A stretch of DNA of 64,000 nt from Chryseobacterium rhizosphaerae (GTDB taxonomy: Bacteria; Bacteroidota; Bacteroidia; Flavobacteriales; Weeksellaceae): assembly GCF_003385455.1 (NCBI RefSeq), contig NZ_QNUF01000001.1:124001-188000 (forward strand), written 5' to 3'. The notes beneath the pieces were generated by a model, which saw nothing but the letters and a program-made list of their open reading frames with translations, was not told the DNA's origin and did no database searches. The translations under genes and the position numbers were made by a program. This document shows positions 52,844-63,118 of this stretch, piece by piece (the first letter of the stretch is position 1; every line of letters begins with the position of its first letter).

Positions 52844-54103
52844 TTAAAGTTTTCTGATCTCTTTTTCAGTAAATCCTTTGCTTTTTAGGAGCTCAATATA
52901 TATTTCTGCCTCTTCGGTCATCCAGAAGATAAGATCGGGGGCTACTTTCTTGTCTATTGTGAATTCCAAAATCCCCACATTGTTATTCATCCATGGATAC
53001 ATATAATATTCCAGTCCGCCCTTGTATTTTTTATAATTACCAAAATCCTGTCCTTTTTCAGTTGATGAAACAATTTGAAGGGATAGCACGTAGAAAAGAG
53101 GAATGAAAATACATACCCATGACCATTTTTTTATCCACGGATATTGTACCTGAGATAGTCCATAGCCTATAGATAAAGCAAAAATCATATTGAAAGGGAT
53201 AAAGAAAACATAGTTATCTGTAACAGCATAGAATGTTGCAAAACCATATACACATAACGAAGCGGTAAAGAAAACAAAAAACATTTTCTTATTTGTCCGG
53301 TATAAAAAATAGATCCCGGCAATCCCTAAAAGTGTAAAGACATTAAAATTGTAAATGATATAGACTACAGATTTAACGAGGTCCTGAAGGTATTGTACAA
53401 ATGTTTTTTTGAATGAATTGGAAAGCCATTCTCCTCGTTCAGAAAAATAAGGAGAGCTCAAAGATAACCCCTGGGAAACATTAAGAACGCTAATGGACCC
53501 GAAGATCAGTAAAAAAATCAATAAAGAGGAGTAGACATACTTAGTTTCTTTTCTGAAATAATACAGAAATAAAATAAAAGCTGGAATCAGCAGAATATTC
53601 TGAATATGTACCCAAAGACTGATGGCAAAAAAGAATCCGGCTAAAGGAATGTGTAGCTTCTTTTGCTCTGCAAAACTTTTGACCAGGGAAAAAAAGAAAA
53701 GGCTTAGCCATAGTGAATTATAGGTATAAACCTCTACAATTTCTGCATTTTTCCAAAACGTAAAACTAAATCCAAAAATAAATGCTGCTGCAACAGAAGC
53801 CCATTCTAGCTTTGTAATACTTTTTACGGTAAGATAGATTACGGAAACAGTAAGGGCACCAGACGTGATAATTAAAAACCGACTGGCTTCAATAGCATTG
53901 ATTCCTGTAATATTCTTGATAAAAATAGCGGTGTTAACATACAGAAAATGAGTAGTGGCTGTAGCCGTTGTCTCAAAATCTCCCTGTTCTACGGGAAGTA
54001 CAAAACCGATAGCGTCAGCGAAAGGAATTCTTGTAAAACTGCCGAGATAGTAAATAAGTAAGAAAATAAAAAATATAAAACCTGCAGATATATATTTATT
54101 CAT
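52844..54103 (-). CDS. Polytopic membrane glycosyltransferase-like protein (DUF2723/GT-C type)
   Basis: 419 residues with about ten hydrophobic helices. The first periplasmic loop carries an acidic pair (FADAIGFVLPVEQGDFE), as expected for GT-C enzymes that use lipid-linked sugars; GFFFAISLWVHIQNILLIPAF resembles DUF2723 proteins. It may add mannose or another sugar to secreted proteins, which Flavobacteriia do widely, but no substrate is shown. It starts 2 nt after the DUF2480 gene. Confidence 0.75.
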   Translation of the reverse strand: MNKYISAGFIFFIFLLIYYLGSFTRIPFADAIGFVLPVEQGDFETTATATTHFLYVNTAIFIKNITGINAIEASRFLIITSGALTVSVIYLTVKSITKLEWASVAAAFIFGFSFTFWKNAEIVEVYTYNSLWLSLFFFSLVKSFAEQKKLHIPLAGFFFAISLWVHIQNILLIPAFILFLYYFRKETKYVYSSLLIFLLIFGSISVLNVSQGLSLSSPYFSERGEWLSNSFKKTFVQYLQDLVKSVVYIIYNFNVFTLLGIAGIYFLYRTNKKMFFVFFTASLCVYGFATFYAVTDNYVFFIPFNMIFALSIGYGLSQVQYPWIKKWSWVCIFIPLFYVLSLQIVSSTEKGQDFGNYKKYKGGLEYYMYPWMNNNVGILEFTIDKKVAPDLIFWMTEEAEIYIELLKSKGFTEKEIRKL

Positions 54104-54105
54104 TC

Positions 54106-54615
54106 CTAGTTCTTTATGATAGGGACATTAGAGCATGCTTCTCCGAACATCAGCGACTTTACAAGTGGCTTTAGCTGTTCTACCAGTTCGATGTAGGCAT
54201 TTTCCGGAATTTCTTTATCTGAGCATCCTTTTACTAAAACTCTTTTCCCTCTCATCTCTTCAAAATCATAAGTCTGAATAGCATTGTGCATCAAAATAAC
54301 TTCCAGATCCTCACGGTTTCCGAAAACTATTTTTTTAGCAACCTCCGTAAGCTTGGCTGTCAATACAAAATAAGCCCAAAGAGGAATAATGGTATCCACA
54401 GAATTATAGATGTAAATATAAGCATCCTTGTATTCATCAACGTTGATGAGCTCCACTTTTTCACGGAAATCTTTTTCTTTCAGAATCATTTCCTGAAAAA
54501 GAAAGTCTTTAAGGTCAATACCCTTTCTCTGCCCTTTTGGAAGCAACGTACTAAGGTCAAAATTTACAAGGCCGCTTTCCGCAACTTTATTTCGGATTTC
54601 AAATTCTTCTGACAT
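54106..54615 (-). CDS. DUF2480 family protein
   Basis: 169 residues from the ATG at 54615 (MSEEFEIRNKVAESG); an alternative 9 nt upstream gives MIK before it. VNFDLSTLLPKGQRKGIDLKDFLFQEMILKEKDFRE and GKRVLVKGCSDKEIPENAYIELVEQL are recognised as DUF2480, a cytoplasmic family almost confined to Bacteroidetes, of unknown function. First gene of a two-gene operon with the membrane glycosyltransferase. Confidence 0.88.
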   Translation of the reverse strand: MSEEFEIRNKVAESGLVNFDLSTLLPKGQRKGIDLKDFLFQEMILKEKDFREKVELINVDEYKDAYIYIYNSVDTIIPLWAYFVLTAKLTEVAKKIVFGNREDLEVILMHNAIQTYDFEEMRGKRVLVKGCSDKEIPENAYIELVEQLKPLVKSLMFGEACSNVPIIKN

Positions 54616-54634
54616 TTTTATCATTATCTTTGAA

Positions 54635-54642
54635 CAAATTTA
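54635..54642 (-). promoter_or_regulatory. -7 element of the DUF2480 operon
   Basis: TAAATTTG on the reverse strand, exact TAnnTTTG, 19 nt before the preferred ATG. Confidence 0.6.
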
Positions 54643-54774
54643 CAAATTAAGATCAATATATATTTTAATTTGTTCTCTATCCTTACCATAGAGACCGCCC
54701 ATGATTCATAATGATCCGATAATGGTAGGTTTACAGTGGGTATTAAAAAACAAATAATAAAGATTTCGGAAGAA

Positions 54775-55878
54775 ATGAAATATTACATTATTGCAGGAGA
54801 AGCTTCCGGTGATCTGCATGGGAGCAATTTAATGAAAGCTTTAAAACAAAAAGATCCGAATGCGGAATTTCGGTTTTGGGGCGGAGATCTTATGGAAGCT
54901 CAGGGAGGAACACTGGTTAAGCATTACCGTGACCTGGCTTTTATGGGATTCCTGGAGGTTGTTATGAACTTAAGGACCATCCTAAATAATATTGCATTCT
55001 GCAAAGAAGATATCAGAAAAAACAGACCGGATGTTTTAATATTGGTAGACTATCCCGGTTTCAATTTAAGAATTGCCAGATTTGCCAAGGAGTTGGGAAT
55101 CAAAGTAGTTTACTATATTTCTCCACAGCTTTGGGCATGGAAGGAAGGACGTGTGGAAACCATTAAAAAATATGTGGATGAAATGATGGTTATACTTCCG
55201 TTTGAAGAAGATTTTTACAGAAAACATGGTGTTCATTCCCATTTTGTAGGACATCCTTTGCTTGATGCTATTTCGGATCTTAAAGAAATCAGTACAGAGC
55301 AGTTTAAGAAGGAAAACGGATTGAATGACAAAGAAATTATAGCCCTTCTGCCGGGTTCCAGAAAACAGGAGGTGGAAAAAATGCTTGAAATAATGCTTTC
55401 GGTAAGGCCTCATTTCAAAAACTACCAGTTTGTGATCGCCGGGGCACCCAGTCTTCCGAAAGAATTTTATCAAAAATATGTGGATGACAATGTTCATTTT
55501 GTCTCCAACAGAACTTATGATGTATTGAGATGTTCAAAAGCAGCTCTTGTGACTTCCGGAACGGCTACTCTGGAAACCGCCCTGTTGAATATCCCTGAAG
55601 TAGTCTGCTACCGAGGCAGTACAATTTCGTATGCAATCGCCAAAAGATTAGTGAAAAATATCAATTACATTTCTTTAGTCAATCTGATTATGGACAGAGA
55701 AGTGGTGAAAGAACTGATTCAAAATGATCTGAACACTAAAAATCTGGTAGATGAGCTTGCCAAAATTTTAGAAGGAGAAAAAAGAGAACAGGTACTGAAA
55801 GAGTATAGCCTTCTAAGAGAAAAGCTGGGAGGTAAAGGGGCTAGTGACCATGCGGCTGAGGTGATTTTGAAGGTCTGA
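54775..55878 (+). CDS. lpxB: Lipid-A-disaccharide synthase
   Basis: 367 residues from the ATG at 54775 (MKYYIIAGEASGDLHG), the family's fixed N-terminus; the frame upstream to a GTG at 54736 is rejected. GEASGDLHG, AFMGFLEV, VDYPGFNLRIA, YYISPQLWAWKEGR and LPGSRKQEVEK are all LpxB signatures. It joins UDP-2,3-diacylglucosamine and lipid X to give the lipid A disaccharide at the inner membrane. Follows no other lpx gene here. Confidence 0.96.
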   Translation: MKYYIIAGEASGDLHGSNLMKALKQKDPNAEFRFWGGDLMEAQGGTLVKHYRDLAFMGFLEVVMNLRTILNNIAFCKEDIRKNRPDVLILVDYPGFNLRIARFAKELGIKVVYYISPQLWAWKEGRVETIKKYVDEMMVILPFEEDFYRKHGVHSHFVGHPLLDAISDLKEISTEQFKKENGLNDKEIIALLPGSRKQEVEKMLEIMLSVRPHFKNYQFVIAGAPSLPKEFYQKYVDDNVHFVSNRTYDVLRCSKAALVTSGTATLETALLNIPEVVCYRGSTISYAIAKRLVKNINYISLVNLIMDREVVKELIQNDLNTKNLVDELAKILEGEKREQVLKEYSLLREKLGGKGASDHAAEVILKV

Positions 55879-55918
55879 AATTTATTTAATTCTTGATAAT
55901 TTAATTACTTTATTGAAA

Positions 55919-57010
55919 ATGAATCATTTGAAACGTTTTTTATTACTTGTTGCATGTACGTTTTTTTTCTCAAAAAGTTTTGCTCAGGAGAATATTCCAA
56001 GAGATAAAGTTCAGATATTTTATTACGGCTGGTATGGAAATCAGGCAGTAGATGGGAGTCTTCAGCATTGGAATCATGAAATTATCCCTCATTGGAATAA
56101 TCCTAAATGGAATAATTTGGGACATTATAAAGGAGGTGATGATATTGGAGCCAATTTTTATCCTGCTTTAGGAAACTACAGCTCTAATGATGTAAAGATC
56201 ATTGAAAAACATATGAAAATGATCAAAGAATCAGGTGTTGGTGTTGTGGTTATCAGTTGGTTGGGAAAAGATTCTTTTACAGATAAAAGTGTTTCGAAAT
56301 ATTTAGATATTGCAGATCGTTTTAATCTGAAAATTGCATTTCACATAGAGCCGTTTTATAAAACAATTACCGAGCTCAGAGATCAGCTTTCCTATCTTGT
56401 TAAAACCTATTCTGCTCATCATGCCTTTTATAAAAAAGACGGGAAACCTATGTTTTACGTTTATGATAGCTATAAAATTTCTCCGGAAGAATGGTCAAAG
56501 CTTCTTTCTAAGAATGGAGAGAAAACGGTGCGTGATACGGAGCTTGATGCTCTTTATATAGGGTTGTGGGTGGAGGAAAAAGATGCTGCTTTTTTTGAAA
56601 CTTCCGGCTTTGATGGTTTTTATACCTATTTTGCGAGTGAAGGTTTTGTGTATGGAAGCACCACTTCAAACTGGGATTTTCTTTCCAGATTTGCAAAAGA
56701 CCATAAGCTGATTTTTATACCTTGTGTGGGACCCGGGTATTCTGATACCAGGATCAGGCCGTGGAATGAAGCTAATTTCAAAAGCCGTGAGAACGGAAAA
56801 TATTATGAAAGTATGTTTGATGCTGCTATAAAAGTGAAGCCTGAATGGATTGGAATCACATCTTTTAATGAATGGCATGAAGGCACACAAGTAGAACCTG
56901 CTAGCCCCAAAAAGACAAGCCGTTTTACATATGAAGACTATGGAAAAGATCCATGGATGTACATTAAAGAAACAAAACGTTTAACGGATAAGTTTTTAAA
57001 AGGGAAGTAA
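55919..57010 (+). CDS. GH99-type endo-alpha-mannosidase/mannanase-like secreted protein
   Basis: 363 residues from the ATG at 55919 (a TTG two codons earlier is also open). Signal peptide to about residue 23 (FFFSKSFAQ). The body follows GH99: FYYGWYGNQAVDGSLQHWNH, DDIGANFYPALGNYSSND, GVGVVVISWLGKDS, catalytic-region FHIEPFY and the closing TSFNEWHEGTQVEPA. GH99 enzymes cut internal alpha-mannosidic bonds with retention through a neighbouring-group mechanism. Target could be host N-glycans or yeast mannan. It stands alone between lpxB and a terminator, without a SusC/D pair. Confidence 0.9.
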   Translation: MNHLKRFLLLVACTFFFSKSFAQENIPRDKVQIFYYGWYGNQAVDGSLQHWNHEIIPHWNNPKWNNLGHYKGGDDIGANFYPALGNYSSNDVKIIEKHMKMIKESGVGVVVISWLGKDSFTDKSVSKYLDIADRFNLKIAFHIEPFYKTITELRDQLSYLVKTYSAHHAFYKKDGKPMFYVYDSYKISPEEWSKLLSKNGEKTVRDTELDALYIGLWVEEKDAAFFETSGFDGFYTYFASEGFVYGSTTSNWDFLSRFAKDHKLIFIPCVGPGYSDTRIRPWNEANFKSRENGKYYESMFDAAIKVKPEWIGITSFNEWHEGTQVEPASPKKTSRFTYEDYGKDPWMYIKETKRLTDKFLKGK

Positions 57011-57050
57011 AAACTTTTTTATAAAAACTTAAATTGACAGCAAAAAAATA

Positions 57051-57092
57051 AGCGCTCTATTAATCTCTTTGATGAGGTATAGAGCGTTTTTT
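57051..57092 (+). terminator. Rho-independent terminator of the GH99 gene
   Basis: CGCTCTAT (57053-57060) pairs with ATAGAGCG (57079-57086), 18-nt loop, then T residues. Confidence 0.8.
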
Positions 57093-57145
57093 AGTGATCG
57101 TAGAGTTGAAATTCAATTGATTAATTTCCTACTTTGGTAATGTAA

Positions 57146-58930
57146 TTGATTGGAAATGTGAACAAACAACCTCTCCTTATTCTAACGTTATGTTTTATCC
57201 TTGGAATTCTTTTTCAGGATCATTTTTTATGGGAAGGTATTACTGTTTATTCCGGCATGCTTCTTTGCCTTGGAATTGTAGTTTCGTTATTTTTTTATTC
57301 CTATTTTTTGAACAAATCTAAACCGGTTTTGCTGGGTGTGTTGTTTTTTGGATTGGGAATTATTTTTCATTTTTTCAATACGTTTTCTTCTGTTGCAGGA
57401 TTAGCTGTTAAAGAAAAAGAAACTGTTATTTTCAATATTTCTCAGAAATTGAATACAACGGAGAAGTATAAAAGGTACGAAGGAGTAGCCATGGTTGGGA
57501 AGAAGAGCTTCAATACCATTTTATATATTCCGAAAGATGCTCATGAACTTGATTTTAAACATTATTACAAAGCCGAAGCTTATCTGACACCCATAAAATC
57601 TCCGAAGTATGATTTTCAGTTCGATTATGCCAGGTATCTGAAAAGGAAAAATATTGAATACCAATGTTATCTTTCAAAGAGTATTTCTTCAGCTGAGAAA
57701 AGAGACTTAAGTTTTTTTGATAAAGTGAGGCAACAGAGACTCGAGATTCTGCAAAGGATTGACAAAACCGGAATGTCTGAAAAAGCCAAAACTTTTTTAA
57801 AAGGAATTATTCTGGCTGACCGGACCGAAATTGATGCAGGAACAGTCCGGGACTTCAACAGATCCGGGTTGATTCATTTACTGGCTATTTCAGGAACTCA
57901 TATTGTTGTGATCTTTGGGATGTTTTATTTTTTACAGATTCGGTGTATGCCTTTGCGGTTAAGAAAGTATGCTGTCATTTTCAGTTTGGTTTTTATCTGG
58001 CTGTTTGCAGGTTTTATAGGTTTTGGAAATTCTGTTTTAAGATCTTGTATTATGCTGATCGTATATTTTATTTATATTTTACTTCAGAGAAAAACGGATC
58101 TGCTGCATGCACTGGGATTATCTGCATTTATTATTCTTGTTTTTGATACCCAGCAGTTTTTTGATATTGGATTTCAGCTCAGCTTTTTGGCTGTTTTGGG
58201 AATTTTTTGGTTAAATGAGCCTCTGTTGAGAAAATTTCCAATACAGGATCATTATTGGAAAAAATTACTTTTTAATACGATTACGATTTCCATTGCTGCC
58301 CAGCTGGCAACACTTCCTTTGGTGTTATATTATTTCCATCAGTTTTCCTTTATTTCAGTCATTGCCAATTGTATTATTGTTCCTTTTTCAGAAGTCATTA
58401 TTGTATTTTCATTTTTAATGACAATTCTTATTGCTTTTAGGATTGACTTTACGTTCATTACTGTAGTATATGATAATGCTATCTTGCTGTTACTAAAGGT
58501 GATTCACTGGTTTGCAGAGACCGATGTGTTATTTTTTGAAAATATACCTATGAATTTACCTGAAGTCATATCAGTATTGGGAGTGGTCTACTTACTGAGG
58601 TCTGTAATTTTAGACTTTAATTTTAAGAGTTTCATGAGGCTTTCAATGTCTTTTTTAGCCTTTTTAATAATAAGAACAGGGAGTAATGTTTTTGAAAATC
58701 AGAGAGAAGAGGTGTTATTTCAAGAATTCAATAAAAATAAAGTGTTTTTGGTAAAGAAAGGAAATGAGGCCTGTTTTTGGATTTCAGAAAGGACAGATCG
58801 GGACAGGGTTATCCGGTATTTTATCAATCCTTACTGTTCATCGAGGAGGATCGCACATTTTGAGATAAAAAGCTTCCCTTCTTCTGTCCGGAAAATTGTT
58901 TTTCAGGATCAGATTTATGAAGTAAAATAG
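57146..58930 (+). CDS. comEC: ComEC/Rec2 DNA-uptake channel
   Basis: 594 residues from a TTG at 57146; GTG at 57158 is an alternative. N-terminal membrane region, then a DUF4131-like soluble segment (KYKRYEGVAMVGKKSFNTILYIP), then the Competence domain (LKGIILADRTEIDAGTVRDFNRSGLIHLLAISGTHIVVI) with about eight helices. The C-terminal metallo-beta-lactamase domain of long ComEC proteins is missing; the last about 70 residues are short and unrelated. It would pass single-stranded DNA across the inner membrane during natural transformation. No other com genes nearby. Confidence 0.92.
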   Translation: MIGNVNKQPLLILTLCFILGILFQDHFLWEGITVYSGMLLCLGIVVSLFFYSYFLNKSKPVLLGVLFFGLGIIFHFFNTFSSVAGLAVKEKETVIFNISQKLNTTEKYKRYEGVAMVGKKSFNTILYIPKDAHELDFKHYYKAEAYLTPIKSPKYDFQFDYARYLKRKNIEYQCYLSKSISSAEKRDLSFFDKVRQQRLEILQRIDKTGMSEKAKTFLKGIILADRTEIDAGTVRDFNRSGLIHLLAISGTHIVVIFGMFYFLQIRCMPLRLRKYAVIFSLVFIWLFAGFIGFGNSVLRSCIMLIVYFIYILLQRKTDLLHALGLSAFIILVFDTQQFFDIGFQLSFLAVLGIFWLNEPLLRKFPIQDHYWKKLLFNTITISIAAQLATLPLVLYYFHQFSFISVIANCIIVPFSEVIIVFSFLMTILIAFRIDFTFITVVYDNAILLLLKVIHWFAETDVLFFENIPMNLPEVISVLGVVYLLRSVILDFNFKSFMRLSMSFLAFLIIRTGSNVFENQREEVLFQEFNKNKVFLVKKGNEACFWISERTDRDRVIRYFINPYCSSRRIAHFEIKSFPSSVRKIVFQDQIYEVK

Positions 58931-59044
58931 GATAGAGTCTTTCTGATTAATTACGCTCTGTTTATCGTTGCGTAGTCTTATTTAGAAAGATTACAAACTG
59001 GTTAATTGTGAGATTTCTCACTTTTCAATATTGTTAACATTCCT

Positions 59045-59052
59045 TAATTTTG
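59045..59052 (+). promoter_or_regulatory. -7 element of sdhCAB
   Basis: TAATTTTG, exact match, 24 nt before the sdhC ATG. Confidence 0.6.
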
Positions 59053-59076
59053 TGGGAAATTCAAATTTAAACTTAT

Positions 59077-59739
59077 ATGGCAGGTTTAACGAGTTCTACG
59101 ATAGGTAGAAAATATGCTATGGCATTATCAGCTATGTTTTTGCTGATTTTTCTTATACTGCATTTGACGACCAATTTGTTATCAGTTCTTAATAAGGACG
59201 CCTTTAACACGGCTTCTGACTTTATGGGCTATAATCCTTTTGTGCAGTTCTTAATGCAGCCTATTCTTGGTTTTGCAGTAATTTTCCATTTTGCGATGGG
59301 GTTTGTACTGGAAATTAAGAATAATAAAGCGCGTCCGGTAAAGTACGCAGCAAACAATGCTTCTGTGAATTCTTCATGGATGTCCAGAAATATGATTATT
59401 TCCGGTGCTGTTATTTTAGCTTTCCTAGCGCTTCACTTGTATGATTTCTGGCTTCATGAAATTAATTACAAGTATGTGGAAGGAATCGCTCCTGATGCAG
59501 AACGTTTCTGGCCGGAACTTCATGAGAAGTTTGCTGACCTTTGGAGAGTGGCTCTATATGTGATCTCTTTTGTATTATTAGGATTGCACTTAGCACACGG
59601 ATTTCAGTCTTCATTCCAGTCTGTGGGAGCAAGACATCCAAAGTATACACCAGTAATCAAAGCTTTTGGGAAATGGTATTCAATCCTTATTCCTGCAGGG
59701 TTTATTTTAGTTGCTGTTTTTCATTTTATAACTCAATAA
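59077..59739 (+). CDS. sdhC: Succinate dehydrogenase cytochrome b subunit (type B)
   Basis: 220 residues, five membrane helices, with conserved His ligands for two b hemes (LHLTTNLL, FHFAMGF, ALHLYDF, GLHLAHGFQS). This single large anchor subunit is typical of type B enzymes (as in Bacillus and Wolinella), so no sdhD is expected. It passes electrons from the iron-sulfur subunit to menaquinone. First gene of an sdhCAB operon; 15 nt to sdhA. Confidence 0.95.
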   Translation: MAGLTSSTIGRKYAMALSAMFLLIFLILHLTTNLLSVLNKDAFNTASDFMGYNPFVQFLMQPILGFAVIFHFAMGFVLEIKNNKARPVKYAANNASVNSSWMSRNMIISGAVILAFLALHLYDFWLHEINYKYVEGIAPDAERFWPELHEKFADLWRVALYVISFVLLGLHLAHGFQSSFQSVGARHPKYTPVIKAFGKWYSILIPAGFILVAVFHFITQ

Positions 59740-59754
59740 TATCAATATACTAGT

Positions 59755-61767
59755 ATGAGTAAATTAGATTCAAGAATTCCAGCGGGTCCTCTTAAAGACA
59801 AGTGGAAAAATCATAAAGACCATATGAACCTTGTTGCACCAAACAACAGAGATAAGATTGATATTATTGTTGTAGGTACAGGTTTGGCGGGAGGTTCTGC
59901 TGCTGCTACTTTAGCTGAGCAAGGATACAATGTGAAAGCATTTTGTTATCAGGATTCTCCAAGAAGAGCGCACTCTATTGCGGCTCAGGGGGGAATCAAT
60001 GCTGCTAAAAATTACCAAGGTGACGGTGACTCTACCTATAGATTGTTCTATGATACAATCAAAGGTGGTGACTATAGAGCAAGAGAAGCTAACGTTTACA
60101 GATTAGCTGAAGTTTCTGCAAATATTATTGACCAGTGTGTTTCTCAGGGAGTTCCTTTCGGTAGAGATTACGGTGGCCAGCTAGATAACCGTTCATTTGG
60201 TGGGGTTCAGGTAAAAAGAACATTCTATGCAAAAGGACAGACTGGACAACAGTTGTTGTTAGGTGCGTATTCTGCAATGAGCCGTCAGATCGGTAAAGGT
60301 AGAATCAAGATGTACAACCGTCATGAAATGCTAGACCTTGTTATTGTTGACGGAAAGGCAAGAGGTATTATTGCAAGAAACCTGGTAACAGGTGAGGTTG
60401 AAAGACATTCTGCACACGCTGTAGTAATTGCTTCAGGAGGATACGGAAACGTATATTTCCTTTCTACCAATGCAATGGGATCAAACGTTTCTGCAGCATG
60501 GAAGATCCACAAAAAAGGAGCTTACTTTGCCAACCCTTGTTACGTACAGATTCACCCGACTTGTATTCCTGTTCATGGAACACAGCAGTCTAAACTGACT
60601 TTGATGTCTGAATCATTAAGAAACTCCGGAAGAATCTGGGTTCCTAAAAAACATGAAGATTCAGTAGCCATCAGAGAAGGTAAACTGAGACCGGAAAATA
60701 TTAAAGAAGAAGATAGAGATTATTATTTGGAAAGAAGATACCCTGCATTCGGTAACCTTGTGCCTAGAGACGTTGCGTCAAGAGCAGCTAAGGAAAGATG
60801 TGATGCTGGTTTCGGAATTGAAAATAATGATACACAGGAAGGTGTTTACCTGGATTTCTCTACAGAGATCATGAAGAAAGGTAAAGAAGCCGCTATCGAA
60901 AAACATATTCATAACCCAACTGACCAACAGCTTTATGATTTAGGTAAAAGCTGGGTTGAGGAGAAATACGGTAACCTATTCGTAATGTACGAAAAGATTA
61001 CTGCTGATGATCCTTACAAAACTCCAATGAAGATTTATCCTGCAGTTCACTATACTATGGGAGGTGTTTGGGTTGATTATAACCTTCAGTCTACTATCCC
61101 TGGATGTTTCGTAATTGGTGAAGCTAACTTCTCTGATCACGGTGCAAACAGACTTGGAGCATCTGCTTTGATGCAGGGGCTTGCTGACGGATATTTTGTA
61201 CTTCCTTATACTATTGCAGATTATCTTTCTGCAGATATCAGAACAGGAGAAATTCCTACCAATTCAGGAGCATTTGATGAAGCTGAAAAAGGGATTAAAG
61301 AGAAAATTGATTTCTTCTTAAATAATAAAGGAACTCATTCAGTAGACCATTTCCATAAACAATTAGGACACATTATGTGGAATAAAGTAGGGATGGGAAG
61401 AACTCCTGAAGGATTAAGAGAAGCGATCAGAGAAATTGAAGAAGTAAGAAACGACTTCTGGAAAAATGTAAAAGTTCCTGGTGAAGGAGAAGGGATGAAC
61501 ACTGAGCTTGAAAAAGCATTCAGAGTAGCAGACTTCCTTGAATTAGGACAATTAATGGCTATCGATGCACTACACAGAAACGAGTCTTGTGGTGGACATT
61601 TCCGTGAGGATCACTCAACTCCAGACGGAGAAGCGGAAAGAGATGACGTAAATTACAAATACGTCGGAGCTTGGGAATATCAGGGAGGAGATATCAACGC
61701 GGAAGTGTTGCATAAAGAAGACCTGATATATGACAACATCGAGGTTAAAACTAGAAGTTACAAATAA
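59755..61767 (+). CDS. sdhA: Succinate dehydrogenase/fumarate reductase flavoprotein subunit
   Basis: 670 residues. Dinucleotide-binding [21 protein letters not shown] at about residue 37; the FAD-linking histidine in [23 protein letters not shown]; capping domain; [20 protein letters not shown] motif near residue 465; C-terminal helical domain and [21 protein letters not shown]. Catalyses succinate-fumarate conversion in the TCA cycle. Longer than proteobacterial SdhA, as in other type B enzymes. Codon use strongly biased. Confidence 0.97.
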   Translation: MSKLDSRIPAGPLKDKWKNHKDHMNLVAPNNRDKIDIIVVGTGLAGGSAAATLAEQGYNVKAFCYQDSPRRAHSIAAQGGINAAKNYQGDGDSTYRLFYDTIKGGDYRAREANVYRLAEVSANIIDQCVSQGVPFGRDYGGQLDNRSFGGVQVKRTFYAKGQTGQQLLLGAYSAMSRQIGKGRIKMYNRHEMLDLVIVDGKARGIIARNLVTGEVERHSAHAVVIASGGYGNVYFLSTNAMGSNVSAAWKIHKKGAYFANPCYVQIHPTCIPVHGTQQSKLTLMSESLRNSGRIWVPKKHEDSVAIREGKLRPENIKEEDRDYYLERRYPAFGNLVPRDVASRAAKERCDAGFGIENNDTQEGVYLDFSTEIMKKGKEAAIEKHIHNPTDQQLYDLGKSWVEEKYGNLFVMYEKITADDPYKTPMKIYPAVHYTMGGVWVDYNLQSTIPGCFVIGEANFSDHGANRLGASALMQGLADGYFVLPYTIADYLSADIRTGEIPTNSGAFDEAEKGIKEKIDFFLNNKGTHSVDHFHKQLGHIMWNKVGMGRTPEGLREAIREIEEVRNDFWKNVKVPGEGEGMNTELEKAFRVADFLELGQLMAIDALHRNESCGGHFREDHSTPDGEAERDDVNYKYVGAWEYQGGDINAEVLHKEDLIYDNIEVKTRSYK

Positions 61768-61791
61768 TCTCCAACCTATAAATAAAAAATT

Positions 61792-62559
61792 ATGAGTGCA
61801 AAAAAAGGCTTACATCTTACGCTGAAAATTTGGAGACAAAAAAATAGTAAAACTAAAGGTCAGTTTGAGACCTATAAAATATCAGATGTTTCCACAGATT
61901 CTTCATTTTTGGAGATGCTGGACATCCTGAACGAAAATTTAATTAACGAAGGAAAAGAGCCGATCGCTTTTGACCATGACTGTCGTGAGGGGATCTGCGG
62001 AATGTGTTCTCTTTACATCAATGGTAGAGCACATGGTCCGGATACGGGGATTACTACCTGTCAGCTTCACATGAGAATGTTCAAAGACGGTGAAACCATC
62101 GTTATTGAACCATGGAGAAGTGCTGCTTTCCCGGTTATTAAAGACTTAATGGTAGACAGAAGTGCATTTGACAGAGTAATGGCTGCAGGTGGTTTCGTTT
62201 CTGTAAATACTTCAGGAAATACGTTGGATGCGAATGCTATTCCGGTTCCTAAAGAAGATGCAGACAGAGCTATGGATGCTGCTGCTTGTATTGGATGTGG
62301 AGCTTGTGTAGCAACATGTAAAAACGGATCTGCTATGTTATTCGTGGGAGCTAAAGTTTCACAGTTTGCTTTACTTCCTCAAGGTAGGGTAGAAGCAAAA
62401 AGAAGAGTTCTGAACATGGTGAAAGCTATGGATGAAGAAGGATTCGGAAACTGTTCAAATACCGGAGCATGTGAAATAGAATGTCCTAAAGGTATTTCTC
62501 TTGAGAATATCGCAAGAATGAACAGAGAATATATGGCTGCTCTTGTAGATCAAGGATAG
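61792..62559 (+). CDS. sdhB: Succinate dehydrogenase iron-sulfur subunit
   Basis: 255 residues. [2Fe-2S] ligands in [20 protein letters not shown] and the Cys of GITTCQLHM; the 4Fe-4S and 3Fe-4S clusters in [18 protein letters not shown], then [20 protein letters not shown]. It carries electrons from FAD to the heme subunit. Last gene of the operon, 24 nt after sdhA, followed by a strong hairpin. Confidence 0.97.
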   Translation: MSAKKGLHLTLKIWRQKNSKTKGQFETYKISDVSTDSSFLEMLDILNENLINEGKEPIAFDHDCREGICGMCSLYINGRAHGPDTGITTCQLHMRMFKDGETIVIEPWRSAAFPVIKDLMVDRSAFDRVMAAGGFVSVNTSGNTLDANAIPVPKEDADRAMDAAACIGCGACVATCKNGSAMLFVGAKVSQFALLPQGRVEAKRRVLNMVKAMDEEGFGNCSNTGACEIECPKGISLENIARMNREYMAALVDQG

Positions 62560-62576
62560 AATTGATTCAGATACAT

Positions 62577-62610
62577 AAAAAGTCGTCTTCATTTGAAGGC
62601 GACTTTTTTT
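62577..62610 (+). terminator. Rho-independent terminator of sdhCAB
   Basis: AAAAGTCGTCTTCA (62577-62590) pairs with TGAAGGCGACTTTT, 2-nt centre, long T run. Confidence 0.92.
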
Positions 62611-62762
62611 ATGCTATTGAAGCAAAAAAATGGCAATATTTTACATAAATATAAATTACGTTATATTAGTGATTTTAATATTTGAAATTTTATTTTGCTT
62701 GTTTTTTTTAAATTCATTTTGTTAAAACAAAAATATTTTCATTTATAAATGTTGAATAATTC

Positions 62763-62770
62763 TATATTTG
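62763..62770 (+). promoter_or_regulatory. -7 element of the Cys-rich peptide gene
   Basis: TATATTTG, exact match, 25 nt before the ATG at 62796, in an AT-rich gap after the sdh terminator. Confidence 0.65.
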
Positions 62771-62795
62771 GTGATACAATAAAACAATTCTTAAA

Positions 62796-63011
62796 ATGAA
62801 AAAACTTAAAAAAATCACAGGAGGTTTATCAAGAAATGAAATGAGAAAAGTTAATGGAGCTGGGCTGCCTCCTGAGGATCCTGAAACTCTTGCATGTCCA
62901 ACAACAACATGTACTTCGAGTGACATTTGTACTAGCACATCAGGATTAGGTTCTTGTTCTTGTAAAATAGGTCCTTGGGATTCTGTTGGTGTTTGTCAAG
63001 CGCATGGATAA
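62796..63011 (+). CDS. Cys-rich bacteriocin-like leader peptide next to a VKOR-type oxidase
   Basis: 71 residues. Leader: MKKLKKITGGLSRNEMRKVNGAG, where LSRxEMRKVNGAG is the part shared with the peptide at 9756 and the small-residue G-A-G marks the probable cut. The mature part is Thr/Ser/Gly-rich with six cysteines (C34, C39, C45, C54, C56, C67), no membrane helix. The downstream membrane protein has a C39-peptidase-like N-terminus and a VKOR core, both suited to processing or oxidising such a precursor. A secreted peptide with three disulfides is inferred. Antibacterial or signalling role is open. Confidence 0.8.
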   Translation: MKKLKKITGGLSRNEMRKVNGAGLPPEDPETLACPTTTCTSSDICTSTSGLGSCSCKIGPWDSVGVCQAHG

Positions 63012-63033
63012 ACAAAAAGACATTTATTTTACT

Positions 63034-63065
63034 AAAGAACGTCTCATAATTGAGACGTTCTTTTC
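63034..63065 (+). terminator. Terminator after the Cys-rich peptide gene
   Basis: Perfect 13-bp stem AAAGAACGTCTCA / TGAGACGTTCTTT, loop TAAT, then TT. If partly leaky, it would make far more peptide than downstream oxidase. Confidence 0.88.
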
Positions 63066-63118
63066 AGATTGTGTCTTGCGTACATTAAAACATTTAGAAT
63101 TTAATTAAATATTTATAT

